From a virus: 27,575 bases of DNA. The notes under the pieces are model-generated. The model ran no database searches, was not told the DNA's origin, and was given only the letters and a program-made list of their open reading frames with translations. The translations under genes were made by a program, and so were the position numbers. Where the stretch lies: positions 1 through 27,575 of the IMG/VR virus record IMGVR_UViG_3300025120_000420; one strand, 5' to 3'. Position 1 is the first letter of the stretch. Every line of letters starts with the position of its first letter. Shown piece after piece: positions 15,501 through 21,876 of this stretch.

Positions 15501-16200
15501 AAGTTAGGTTGCCAAGAGTGGAACCAGATTCGGCTGATATTGTTCCTGTTGTGGAAAGGTTTTCATTTCCAAAACTTATTGCACCCGATGAATCTGTTAT
15601 GGAGCCATCCGCGAATGTGATATTGCCAAGACTTGATCCGGTCTCCGCTGACAGGGTTCCTGTCGTTGTGAGATTCTCATTGCCGAAACTGATCGCTCCG
15701 GATGAATTGGTTATCGATCCATTCGCGAAGGTGAAATCTGCGACCACACTGGGAGATACAAATGTCTGTGCACCACTGAACGTGAAGCCACCGCTGGTTG
15801 AAAAGTTCCCATCAACTACTAGGTTCTCGTTGATGTTCACAATTGATGAATCTGATGAACTTATTGTTGTTCCGCCGAAACCGATTCCCTCTATGACCAA
15901 CCTACCGGCACCATTTGCCCGCAAAAATAGATCCTCGTTTGATCTTGTGCCTTCGATGTTGTTGTCATTGAGCGTGATGGCCGGAAAAACAATGTTTCCC
16001 GTGCCAGATGGTTTGAATACTATGTCCGCGTTGGACTGCGTTGTGCTGATTTCATTCTGGATAATACCCAGTGATGACTGGGCGAATGGCTTCAAATATA
16101 ACTCAGTGAAGTTGTTGTTGATCTTGATGCCGGCTCTCCTTATGGTATCACCCGTACCATCATCGGCCAAAGCGCCTAAGTTTATCAGTTCCTGTGCCAT
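12511..16200 (-). CDS. very large repeat-rich tail-fibre-like protein (1229 aa, 12 tandem repeats, four C-terminal heads)
   Basis: The longest gene in the window. N-terminal module INLGALADDGTGDTIRRAGI, then KINNNFTELY (6-35), 'SNADIVFKPSGTGNIVF' and 'SNEDLFLRANGAGRLV' units, then 12 tandem 'NGSITDSSGAISFGNENL' repeats (~156-584) alternating 38 and ~34 residues. A linker of 'SNADLNLSPGGTG' and 'GGNLLFLPSGSGN' units follows. From about residue 805 to the end come four related ~100-residue beta domains with the pattern 'YR.A.Y.V.V...... E....VH.GT..F.T.Y....... I.L...I..G.V.L'. This is a shaft plus a chain of heads, probably a long tail fibre or adhesin; the role is inferred. The ATG at 16200 sits downstream of an ACTAAATA box. 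Confidence 0.85.
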   Translation of the reverse strand: MAQELINLGALADDGTGDTIRRAGIKINNNFTELYLKPFAQSSLGIIQNEISTTQSNADIVFKPSGTGNIVFPAITLNDNNIEGTRSNEDLFLRANGAGRLVIEGIGFGGTTISSSDSSIVNINENLVVDGNFSTSGGFTFSGAQTFVSPSVVADFTFANGSITNSSGAISFGNENLTTTGTLSAETGSSLGNITFADGSITDSSGAISFGNENLSTTGTISAESGSTLGNLTFADGSITDSSGAISFSNENLSTTGTSFAINSTLTVANGSITDSSGAISFGNENVTTTGTIARGTGSTIGNLTLGNGSITDSSGAISFGNENLTTTATSIAINSTLTVGNGSITDSTGAITFGDENVTTTGTISRATGSTIGNLTLANGSITDSSGAISFGNENLTTTATSSQIGTLTVANGSITDSSGAISFGNENVTTSGTIARATGSTIGNLTLANGSITDSSGAISFGNENLTTSSTSIAINSTLTVANGSITDSTGAITFGNENVTTTGTIARGSGSTIGNLTLANGSITDSSGAISFGNENLTTSASSMAIGSTMTAGSGAITDTTGAISFGNDNLTTTGTLDVSGLSTLGSLTTVSGATSFAGSTTIDNLTFNDNIISTSSNADLNLSPGGTGVVNVSNLTIDSSINLTDNVIKVTKSNDDFVLSGNGTGSVQISKIDMNQGTVDNTVIGGTTPAAGDFTTVSFTVPNINAGNVNITDNKIKSTDTGGNLLFLPSGSGNVLINGFTFPNSMVAGRQIKTDANKVLSTVAPPSFVVTDTDVQDGRTTISFANRTDIDHVTAAGGHDRIESSVAVQDNFLTSQYDSAFYLAVNRDDASDEFEVTKHSVVHNNSNVFITSTINARTGTNNHVTTTVDINAGLVRLLGTGSSPENSVSYYRIGLGDDDSTGYSGEDEAAVVINTDVDSASEVIDSWAHASFRGAKYYISVNNASKTELMNCEATLVHNGTDAFVSTYNIVNTGNNDLITLTAAINGSNVELKAAGLETNLRVHAYRIRLADNEADRSSTNINVIGNVTVSSSTTTLDTFSTGTYQAAHYVIVSHNAAEGHSAICEAAVVSDGTNAFVTQYGLTSTKGTDQIILSVGHAGSTTTLSATSTSGGSTKVNAYRVNLARGAGTSTAVATLDSISATAYRAVYYLVQVTDSVGNNFESFQVQSVHDGTNVFTSVYGNVGNQVNLISVSGDLDSGNLRLRGTISNLNDHEIVVLRRIIKV
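12514..13790 (-). repeat. four tandem ~100-residue beta domains at the C-terminus of the 1229-aa protein
   Basis: Related domains begin near VQDNFLTSQYDSAFYL, IDSWAHASFRGAKYYISV, LDTFSTGTYQAAHYVIVS and LDSISATAYRAVYYLVQV. Each continues to a strand such as VSYYRIGL, VHAYRIRL, VNAYRVNL and IVVLRRIIKV. They are diverged at residue level, so duplication is old. The 880-aa paralogue has one copy. Confidence 0.7.
14449..15735 (-). repeat. 12 tandem coding repeats in the 1229-aa protein
   Basis: Twelve in-frame copies of the NGSITDSSGAISFGNENL unit. Longer units (38 codons, with G(S/T)GSTIGN linkers) mostly alternate with shorter units (33-34 codons, with SIAINST-type linkers), giving a superperiod near 72 codons. 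Boundaries are approximate. Confidence 0.85.
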
Positions 16201-16209
16201 ATCGACTAA

Positions 16210-16217
16210 TATTTAGT
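16210..16217 (-). promoter_or_regulatory. possible T4-late-like promoter box (ACTAAATA)
   Basis: ACTAAATA on the minus strand, 9 bases before the ATG at 16200, inside the 46-base gap. It has one mismatch to the ATAAATA core and lies within a small inverted repeat (ACTAA..TTAGT). The box is closer to the start codon than the others, so it is a weaker candidate. Confidence 0.3.
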
Positions 16218-16246
16218 GTATTTTAGGTATATGCATCTAACGGCTA

Positions 16247-16735
16247 TTAGCCTGTGCTTACTCTAAGATCGTTACCGCTTCGGAACAACTGACCTGCAAC
16301 ATTTGGGTTACTTGTAGGTAGATTGGCCATTAGGATCTTAATAGGTATCATTTCAACTGCGCCTGTACCTGTTGCATCAAGTTGCAGGTTGTCATTGGAT
16401 CTGTTTGCTGTGATAACATTATCGGATATCGTTATGGCATCCAAAACAATATTACCTGTTCCGTTTGCGGTTAGTGTGATGTCTGAATTGGTCGTAATTG
16501 GTGAAATTGTAGTGTTATTGATCTGTAGTTGATCTACTTCAATTATACCTGTTCCATTCGCTTGGAGTTTTAGGTCACCATTTGTCACAGTAGTTGTAAT
16601 AGTTCCAGTTGATCCATCACCTACCAATTGGTATACTTCTTCAAAATTACTGTTGATCTTGGCCATTGCTGTTCGCAATGAATCACCTGTGGCCGGATTT
16701 CCCAGTACTCCTGTGTCGATGTTAAGTTTAGTCAT
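16247..16735 (-). CDS. short fibre-like structural protein with shared N-terminal module (162 aa)
   Basis: Starts at the ATG at 16735 with MTKLNIDTGVLGNPATGDSL, then RTAMAKINSNFEEVYQLV: the same N-terminal module as the three big neighbouring fibre-like genes. The body has three or four short 'NGDLKLQANGTGIIEVDQL', 'NSDITLTANGTGNIVLDAI' and 'NDNLQLDATGTGAVEMIPI' units, about 40 residues apart. The end PNVAGQLFRSGNDLRVSTG is a short cap. The frame stays open 33 codons further upstream, but those codons would cover the start region of the opposite-strand gene and do not resemble the family. It looks like a minimal version of the paralogues with the repeat shaft left out. An AATAAATA box is 13 bases upstream. 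Confidence 0.8.
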   Translation of the reverse strand: MTKLNIDTGVLGNPATGDSLRTAMAKINSNFEEVYQLVGDGSTGTITTTVTNGDLKLQANGTGIIEVDQLQINNTTISPITTNSDITLTANGTGNIVLDAITISDNVITANRSNDNLQLDATGTGAVEMIPIKILMANLPTSNPNVAGQLFRSGNDLRVSTG

Positions 16736-16748
16736 AATCTTGTAATCG

Positions 16749-16756
16749 TATTTATT
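16749..16756 (-). promoter_or_regulatory. possible T4-late-like promoter box (AATAAATAC)
   Basis: AATAAATA followed by C on the minus strand, 13 bases before the ATG at 16735, in the divergent gap to the plus-strand gene at 16767. TATAAATAC is the usual T4 late core. Being in a short non-coding region, it is one of the better candidates. Confidence 0.45.
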
Positions 16757-16766
16757 AAATAATAAT

Positions 16767-17045
16767 ATGTTCATTGAAACCCTAAAAACCATGAAGTTGT
16801 ACAAGAGGGAGAGCAAACTAGGCACCATGCACAACTACCACAGGAAAAACCTGATCTACGTGTTCAAATGCGATGCCTGTACGGAGACATTCATGAGGCC
16901 AAAAAGCAAGGTAGATCCAGAACGTGCATCTAATGACTACAAGCACGTGTGCAACAACTGTGATTCAAAGAAGTTCGCCCAGTCAGTGGGTGTCAAGATG
17001 CGTAAGGTGTATCAGTTGGACGCTAGCAGTACCAAGACCCTATAA
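16767..17045 (+). CDS. small zinc-ribbon-like protein
   Basis: A 92-aa protein on the plus strand. Two CxxC pairs, CDAC (about 35-38) and CNNC (about 62-65), are about 23 residues apart and could hold one zinc ion. The region between is Lys/Arg-rich (FMRPKSKVDPERASNDYKHV). Starts at 16767 or the second ATG at 16791 (MKLYKRESKLGTMHNYHRKN) are both possible; the latter may be nearer the conserved part. No strong Shine-Dalgarno sequence is seen. It is the only plus-strand gene among minus-strand blocks and converges on the GNGESR gene, with stop codons overlapping by 6 bases. DNA, RNA or transcription-factor binding is plausible but unproven. Confidence 0.75.
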   Translation: MFIETLKTMKLYKRESKLGTMHNYHRKNLIYVFKCDACTETFMRPKSKVDPERASNDYKHVCNNCDSKKFAQSVGVKMRKVYQLDASSTKTL

Positions 17046-17783
17046 CTGTTTCCATCGGATGTCGTCACGTGATCCCGTGATCCATCTCTGCAGATCGGCG
17101 TAGATACCACATTTGATGTTGGGTTGATCGAAGTACCAACGCAGGAACGGATTGCCCTCGAGATACTCCTTCCTGTTGATGAAATGGAAGTTGGTGTTGG
17201 GAAATTTCCTAAATGTCTGCCGGAGTTGGTACATCCATTCATATTTGAGATATGCCTTCATACTGGCCCTGTCCGGATAGTTTATGCTGTCCTTGTAGAT
17301 GTTGTTGTGCAGTCTGCTCGGGGTCTCCATCTCCCACTGTTGGGCACCCATGATGTCGAAAGCCATTATGACGACGTTTTTTATGCCAGACTCAGCGGCC
17401 ATCACAACTGCACTGCAACCGGAACCTCTTGCCTTGGAGAAGTCATTGGTCTTGATCTTGCCGCCTTTCTTGACGTCACCTCCACGCCACACTCTATAAA
17501 TTTTCAGACCGTCTGGTATGTCATGTTCGTGATCGCCTTCACAGATGTAGTCCCATTTGCTTACGTCCTGTGGACCGTGTATTGTCGGAGATTCCTTGCC
17601 GCTGTTGTGCCACTTGGTCAGTTCCTCGTACATGGGAGGGTTCACCGCCACTATGTGGTCGCACAGCATGGGATGGTCTCGGTATATGGCGTTACATCCA
17701 TATATTGTGCCATGTCCTTTTAATTTGTCTATTGGGAATATGTTTCTTGATTCACCGTTGCCTATTATGAAAGCAGTGTCCAT
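17040..17783 (-). CDS. GNGESR-motif Rossmann-like protein (copy 1)
   Basis: A 247-aa protein starting at the ATG at 17783, which shares its A with the stop of the Fe-S carrier gene (TAATG); ten further in-frame codons upstream are unlikely to be used. MDTAFIIGNGESRNIFPIDK gives a beta strand and glycine loop, then IYGCNAIYRDH (about 28-38), ARGSGCSAVVMAAESGIKNV (second nucleotide-fold half) and NNIYKDS. The paralogue at 23343-23984 shares IGNGESR, GCNA..RDH and NNIYK. The glycine loop is reminiscent of DUF115/Maf-type glycosyltransferase-like proteins (G.GPS), but I cannot confirm that. The enzyme neighbours (radical SAM, SDR, glycosyltransferase) fit a sugar or small-molecule role. Confidence 0.7.
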   Translation of the reverse strand: MDTAFIIGNGESRNIFPIDKLKGHGTIYGCNAIYRDHPMLCDHIVAVNPPMYEELTKWHNSGKESPTIHGPQDVSKWDYICEGDHEHDIPDGLKIYRVWRGGDVKKGGKIKTNDFSKARGSGCSAVVMAAESGIKNVVIMAFDIMGAQQWEMETPSRLHNNIYKDSINYPDRASMKAYLKYEWMYQLRQTFRKFPNTNFHFINRKEYLEGNPFLRWYFDQPNIKCGIYADLQRWITGSRDDIRWKQL

Positions 17784-18118
17784 TACACTCCAAACGATTC
17801 TCCACAACCACAACCGCTCGAAGCGTTAGGATTAGATACCTCAAATTGAGAACCAAACACTTCTTCTTTCCAGTCTATCTTTGTGCCTGCAACATACAGC
17901 ATACTTGCGTCATCCACGACAAATTTGCCTGTGTGCCAGTCTTCTGTGTGATCGTCAGCACCCACATCTTCCTTGTTGTCTATGAATCCCCACTTGTACT
18001 TGAATCCTGCACAGCCTCCACCTTCAACCATGAGGCTGACAGCGTACTTGTCTGACTGTTTTGCCAACAACTTTTCCATTTGATTTTTTGCTTCTTCTGT
18101 GATTTCAAACCATTTCAT
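17783..18118 (-). CDS. A-type iron-sulfur carrier (IscA/ErpA/HesB-like)
   Basis: A 111-aa protein with the three conserved cysteines of A-type carriers: GGGCAGFKY (C36) and SGCGCGES (C103, C105). Length and layout match IscA, SufA and ErpA. These proteins hold or deliver [2Fe-2S]/[4Fe-4S] clusters to target enzymes. In this window two radical SAM proteins need a [4Fe-4S] cluster, so local supply is an attractive explanation. HesB-like genes are known in marine T4-like phages. The start at 18118 has a GAGAG Shine-Dalgarno-like sequence; the stop overlaps the GNGESR gene start. Confidence 0.92.
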   Translation of the reverse strand: MKWFEITEEAKNQMEKLLAKQSDKYAVSLMVEGGGCAGFKYKWGFIDNKEDVGADDHTEDWHTGKFVVDDASMLYVAGTKIDWKEEVFGSQFEVSNPNASSGCGCGESFGV

Positions 18119-18126
18119 ACTATTAA

Positions 18127-18444
18127 TTATCTCTCATTTCTGCCGCTGTTTTGTATTCCCACCGACATCCAGAATCTCGTTGCATCTCTCTTCTTTTCAA
18201 AACTCATGTATGCGTTCTGGTCCTCCCAGTTATGACGTATAGGATCATACAAGTCTGTTTGTTCGAACCACCATCCCCACTTGCCTTGGCAGTTTGTCTG
18301 GCACCATGATATGCATTCACCCATGATACCGTTAGAGTTCATGTCTATGTTGTGTTCGAACTGTTTCTCATATCCGCAATCCTCAGGAATCTCATCCATT
18401 GCTGAATTGTTTCTCTTAACTTTAACTTTTCCGTAACTTCTCAT
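18127..18444 (-). CDS. conserved-looking small protein, unknown function
   Basis: A 105-aa protein. Basic N-terminus MRSYGKVKVKRNN, then CGYEKQFEHNIDMN, a Cys/Trp-rich centre (GECISWCQTNCQGKWGWWFE) and a C-terminus AYMSFEKKRDATRFWMSVG that looks like a small alpha/beta fold packing on Trp and Phe residues. Four cysteines could bind metal, but spacing (C..C...C) is not a textbook motif. The start overlaps the stop of the radical SAM gene (TAATG), so it is co-translated with it. It could be a partner of that enzyme; no family was recognised. Confidence 0.7.
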   Translation of the reverse strand: MRSYGKVKVKRNNSAMDEIPEDCGYEKQFEHNIDMNSNGIMGECISWCQTNCQGKWGWWFEQTDLYDPIRHNWEDQNAYMSFEKKRDATRFWMSVGIQNSGRNER

Positions 18445-19541
18445 TAATTTGTATAGTATCCTATTCCGTATTTTTTATCAACCACATTTTTATTACATTT
18501 TTGTGAACACTCCACGAAAGTGTTGTTGTTAAAACTATCGAAGAGTGTTTCCCAGATATCATCATTTAGGATCTCTTCTATAGACCTATTACTTTTTGCG
18601 TTTACAAGATGTTTATTTTTAACAAAAAAACTGTCCTCCCACTGTATTACCTTACCATTGTGTTCTAAACTTTTATAAGGGAAACTGGTCCAACTACAAG
18701 GAAATATTGTTCCTTCAGCATTCATGTACAATCCTCTATTTCCTATCAAGCACATGGGCACAATGTCGCCTGTAAATTTTTTTTTTATTTCGTTAAACTT
18801 CTTGTAATTTGTTTTCATATAATTTAATCTGACGGGTTTCCTACTAGATAGATTTACAACCTGCCTTTCATATCGGTGAGTTTTGCTAATAAATTTATTA
18901 CTGGGTTCTAAGGGATCATGATCCCCACCATACGCATCGCCATACTTAGATCCAAATTTCGTGCTATGGGTGAGCTGTAATTGATCACACCCTTGATCTT
19001 TGGCCAACTGTTTGATCAAGTCTAACTTGTCTTCGTTGAATTTAAATATTATTGTGGCCCAATTTACAAACATTTCGCTTTGTTGAGCACAAATCCTCAT
19101 TCCGGTCATGATGCTTTGCCAATGACTGTTGATCCTATAAATGTCATTTGACTGCTGATCATACCCATCAACACTGAAATTGATTGTGTCGCGTTTGTTC
19201 GACACAGCGGCAAATTCTTTCCACCATTTTTCAGTTTTGTAACTGCCATTTGTTATGGTGAATATCTGTATCTCAGGATTGTAGGATTTAATGTACCTGA
19301 TTATATCTATATAATCTTTAGCATATATCGGATCGCCAACATCACCGCACATTGTAAATCGCTGAGTGTGTTGTAATATTTTATGCGAGAACACCCTCTT
19401 GAATTCCTCAAGCGAAATCTCTTTCTGCATCCAACTGATATCTGGATGTTCTTGCCTCGGACATCTTGGACATTTTAGGCTACACTTTGAACTTGGTTCG
19501 ACGTGCCAATGATACAGTTGCCATCCGTACCTATTCAACAT
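18444..19541 (-). CDS. radical SAM protein with SPASM/twitch-like C-terminus (copy 1)
   Basis: A 365-aa protein. The radical SAM cluster motif CxxxCxxC is at C20, C24 and C27 (SSKCSLKCPRCPR), followed by MCGDVGDP and ITNGSY in core-barrel positions and NFSVDGYD (about 121-128). The C-terminal third has MCLIGNRGLYMNAEGTIFPC (C264, C282) and later ECSQKC, the pattern of SPASM/twitch auxiliary Fe-S domains. Such enzymes modify peptides, sugars or cofactors; substrate is unknown. The ATG at 19541 is preceded by GGAG and overlaps the SDR gene end by 11 bases. The sequence is AT-rich and Lys/Asn-rich like the SDR gene, so the pair may have been acquired together. Confidence 0.88.
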   Translation of the reverse strand: MLNRYGWQLYHWHVEPSSKCSLKCPRCPRQEHPDISWMQKEISLEEFKRVFSHKILQHTQRFTMCGDVGDPIYAKDYIDIIRYIKSYNPEIQIFTITNGSYKTEKWWKEFAAVSNKRDTINFSVDGYDQQSNDIYRINSHWQSIMTGMRICAQQSEMFVNWATIIFKFNEDKLDLIKQLAKDQGCDQLQLTHSTKFGSKYGDAYGGDHDPLEPSNKFISKTHRYERQVVNLSSRKPVRLNYMKTNYKKFNEIKKKFTGDIVPMCLIGNRGLYMNAEGTIFPCSWTSFPYKSLEHNGKVIQWEDSFFVKNKHLVNAKSNRSIEEILNDDIWETLFDSFNNNTFVECSQKCNKNVVDKKYGIGYYTN

Positions 19542-20040
19542 AAAAATAAATCTCCGGTACGTAAACTTTATGTTCTAAAATAAACTTCATCATTTCGGCG
19601 ACGTCTTGCGTAGACAACTTGTTACAGTTACGTGATGCTACTAGTTTCGTATCTGTAACTCCCGGGTTGACCAGATATGATTTACATGCCGTTGTTTTCA
19701 AATTTACAATTTTACAGTGACTTTCACGTAATTCTTTTTTGTACTCGACATAAGCACTGTATCCGGAACTTGAAGGTTTGTAGGTCGCGACAGAACTCCC
19801 AATCGAAATAATTTTTTTACTTTCATTTTTCCATTTCTCAAAGAAATACTCTAGGAGTTTGGTCTGGCAATCTGCCTCCCATGCATTGTTGATGAACACA
19901 TCACACGCCTTTAACTTTTCATACACAACAGATGCATCATTGATATCACCGTCGACTCTGTTAAAAACTACAAATTCGTAAGGCAGTTGTGATATGGCAT
20001 GACCTATACCGGATGTTGTTCCTGTGATACCTATTATCAT
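19531..20040 (-). CDS. short-chain dehydrogenase/reductase (SDR family)
   Basis: A 169-aa protein starting at the ATG at 20040, because the Rossmann strand MIIGITGTTSGIG begins immediately; seven in-frame codons upstream are not needed. Motifs: TGTTSGIG (6-13, TGxxxGxG), NNAW (51-54, like NNAG), a Ser after strand 5 (ISIGSS), YxxxK at Y97/K101, and NPGVTDTKL (125-133). It is shorter than usual SDRs (about 250 aa) because spacing between motifs is compressed, yet the full motif set remains. It would catalyse an NAD(P)-dependent oxidation or reduction, perhaps of a sugar. Start and stop overlap flanking genes: ATGA with the glycosyltransferase and 11 bases with the radical SAM gene. Confidence 0.85.
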   Translation of the reverse strand: MIIGITGTTSGIGHAISQLPYEFVVFNRVDGDINDASVVYEKLKACDVFINNAWEADCQTKLLEYFFEKWKNESKKIISIGSSVATYKPSSSGYSAYVEYKKELRESHCKIVNLKTTACKSYLVNPGVTDTKLVASRNCNKLSTQDVAEMMKFILEHKVYVPEIYFYVE

Positions 20041-20738
20041 TTCCAGTTGTCCTCCACCCATTTATCTGCACATTCCATGGGATTTGGTGAGCCATGGAAC
20101 ACCGCAACCCTGTTATCTGGTTGCACCTTTACCGGTGTTTTGAAATATTTCTTGCCTTCTTTTGTTAACAACTTTGTGTCTTTGAAGCCGATCATCTCCC
20201 ACTTGTATGATCTTATCCAATCGTCTGGGAACCAGGTAATGTCTTTGTCGGCCCTCTTGGTTATCCAGTCCTGATCTCCGTGGTTCTGTTGCATTATCTG
20301 TGTTGACCGTTGCTGGAATTCCGTCCATAGATAATCCATAGTGCCTGCCTGCCAACGCATGACACTTGAGTTACTCATTTTCCAATCTTTTATCCTGCAC
20401 CTGTTGAAATCTCTTATTATGTTGAACTTGCCAGGATTGGTGAACAGAGCGTCGATGTTGTCAAATATCACAACATCCAGGTCAAAATACAGTATGTTGC
20501 CCTGCAAGGGTATCTCTGGTGCGAACATGAAAAGTTTGCTCCACCATGTTTTGATCCATGGATCATTGGGTAGTTTTATCACGTTGATGTCTGGATCCAG
20601 TCCTGAGGGATCATCAGTCAAACAATGAAACTGATAAGGTACGGTAGTGTGTCGCTTGACCATGCTGTTGAGCACGTTGGCGTACTTGGAAGGGTACTTC
20701 ACACCCCACTTAACGCACACCACATGATTTGTATCCAC
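20037..20738 (-). CDS. glycosyltransferase-like protein (GT8-like DxD)
   Basis: A 233-aa protein starting at GTG 20738, with AAGGA 7 bases before it. HVVCVKWGVKYPSKYANVLN is the first strand and helix, FHCLTDD a second strand, and ILYFDLDVVIFDNIDALF (82-99) contains the DxD metal- and nucleotide-sugar-binding motif (D86, D88). Later HGDQDWI and a late VAVFHGSPNPMECAD match the C-terminal His/Asp patterns of retaining glycosyltransferases. It would transfer a sugar to an unknown acceptor: DNA base, virion protein or surface glycan. It overlaps the upstream 388-aa gene by 29 bases and the SDR gene by 4. Confidence 0.78.
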   Translation of the reverse strand: MDTNHVVCVKWGVKYPSKYANVLNSMVKRHTTVPYQFHCLTDDPSGLDPDINVIKLPNDPWIKTWWSKLFMFAPEIPLQGNILYFDLDVVIFDNIDALFTNPGKFNIIRDFNRCRIKDWKMSNSSVMRWQAGTMDYLWTEFQQRSTQIMQQNHGDQDWITKRADKDITWFPDDWIRSYKWEMIGFKDTKLLTKEGKKYFKTPVKVQPDNRVAVFHGSPNPMECADKWVEDNWK

Positions 20739-21876
20739 TGTCTAATCCTTCCATCTGTATTTGTTTCCAATCATTACTCTCGAGTGTGTAAGGAAAATTG
20801 TTTGCAGTATTTTCATCACCCGATATCTGTATTCTATTGATATTTAAATTATTTTTCATGCTCTCATAGATACCTTGGAATTTGGTGTCTTGGAAAGAAG
20901 TTTCTAGATTGACTTGTCCCAGTTTGATGTGTCCCAGTGATAACCTTGGCTCCTCCCAGTCGTAGTTGTTTTCCGCAAGCCACTGCCTGTATTCGTCCAT
21001 TTCCTTTTTCTTGAACCAGTGCGTCATTTCTGTAATGGTGTTGCCCCATTCTATGTCAAATTCTCCCGAGTAAAACTTTTGATGATTTATTTCAGAACAC
21101 AACGCTTCTGTCATTACAGGTGCATGTTCGTCCCTAAACACTTCAAACAAAGTTTTGCCCACCTGTGACCAGTGTAAGTAGACACCACCCAACTCCCTGT
21201 CATATCTGTTCTGCTTAAACAGTTCGAAATCACCTTCGTGTAGATCATGCCTGGGTGCGTTCAGGAATGTTGTGATCTGTGAAGGTCTGATCCAATCGGG
21301 GTCGACCACACTTTTCCTGTATGATAATACCCAGCTCTCAACCTCATGACATATATTATTCAGTTGTCTGATGGCATATTTTGTTTTTGTATCGGCCTGT
21401 TTGTAGTATTTGGAAATTGACCAAGCAGTGCCTTGCAGTTCCTCAAAATATCTGTGTAACAAATTACAGGCCTCGTGTTTAAGTCTAAGGCCAGGTTTAT
21501 CCATCTCATTGCCGTCTGGGCAAAGTCCTGTTTTTAAATTTGCTGAATATTGGAAATCATCTGGGACGAATGGATCTAACCTTTCGTAGGGTGGATCAAA
21601 ATCGAACGAATTTATCTGATTGATGTTTTTGTTAAGTTCTCTACACAAGAAAACTAGGTCTCTTTTTGAACTTGCCCAACCGAGAAAGCAGAAATTTTTC
21701 TCCAGTATTCTCTTCTGTGCGAGATTGTCCCTTAATGCTTCTATGAACCTCTTGCCCAGAGGCGTGTCATATACATCGATCGTGACTTCTTTGCCGTCGT
21801 AATCTATGATGATTTTATCTTTTAGAGTAGATGGCACTGTTGGCTCCGTGTTCTGCACATTCCACTTCCACAACAT
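20710..21876 (-). CDS. conserved-looking protein of unknown function (about 375-388 aa)
   Basis: No domain recognised. The protein begins with an Ig-like or beta-rich stretch (IIIDYDGKEVTIDVYDTPLG), then a helical Lys/Arg/Glu-rich centre with FCFLGWASSKRDLVFLCREL, YSANLKTGLCPDG, HRYFEELQG, a WVLSYRKSVVDPDW strand, and GGVYLHWSQVGKTLFEVF with FYSGEFDIEWG. Start is uncertain: the ATG at 21876 (388 aa) lacks a Shine-Dalgarno sequence; the GTG at 21837 (375 aa) has GGAG six bases before it and overlaps the PTPS gene by only 23 bases. A longer frame to 21951 is less likely. It sits between PTPS-like and glycosyltransferase genes, so may act in the same pathway. Confidence 0.65.
   Translation of the reverse strand: MLWKWNVQNTEPTVPSTLKDKIIIDYDGKEVTIDVYDTPLGKRFIEALRDNLAQKRILEKNFCFLGWASSKRDLVFLCRELNKNINQINSFDFDPPYERLDPFVPDDFQYSANLKTGLCPDGNEMDKPGLRLKHEACNLLHRYFEELQGTAWSISKYYKQADTKTKYAIRQLNNICHEVESWVLSYRKSVVDPDWIRPSQITTFLNAPRHDLHEGDFELFKQNRYDRELGGVYLHWSQVGKTLFEVFRDEHAPVMTEALCSEINHQKFYSGEFDIEWGNTITEMTHWFKKKEMDEYRQWLAENNYDWEEPRLSLGHIKLGQVNLETSFQDTKFQGIYESMKNNLNINRIQISGDENTANNFPYTLESNDWKQIQMEGLDSGYKSCGVR

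Noticed and set aside
10784-15735. Direct repeats that could suggest a CRISPR array
   Set aside because: Units are in-frame, variable and without unique spacers; they encode fibre repeats.
14168-16216. Long plus-strand open frames opposite the 1229-aa gene
   Set aside because: Same antisense shadow of tandem repeats; no start signal, and the peptide repeats have no protein-like motif.
16240-16252. GGCT/AGCC hairpin near the end of the 162-aa gene
   Set aside because: Only a 4-bp stem with no following T-run; too weak for a terminator.
16735-16834. Longer start for the 162-aa fibre-like protein
   Set aside because: The extra 33 codons are hydrophobic and Cys/Met-rich, lie over the opposite gene start, and precede the conserved family N-terminus.
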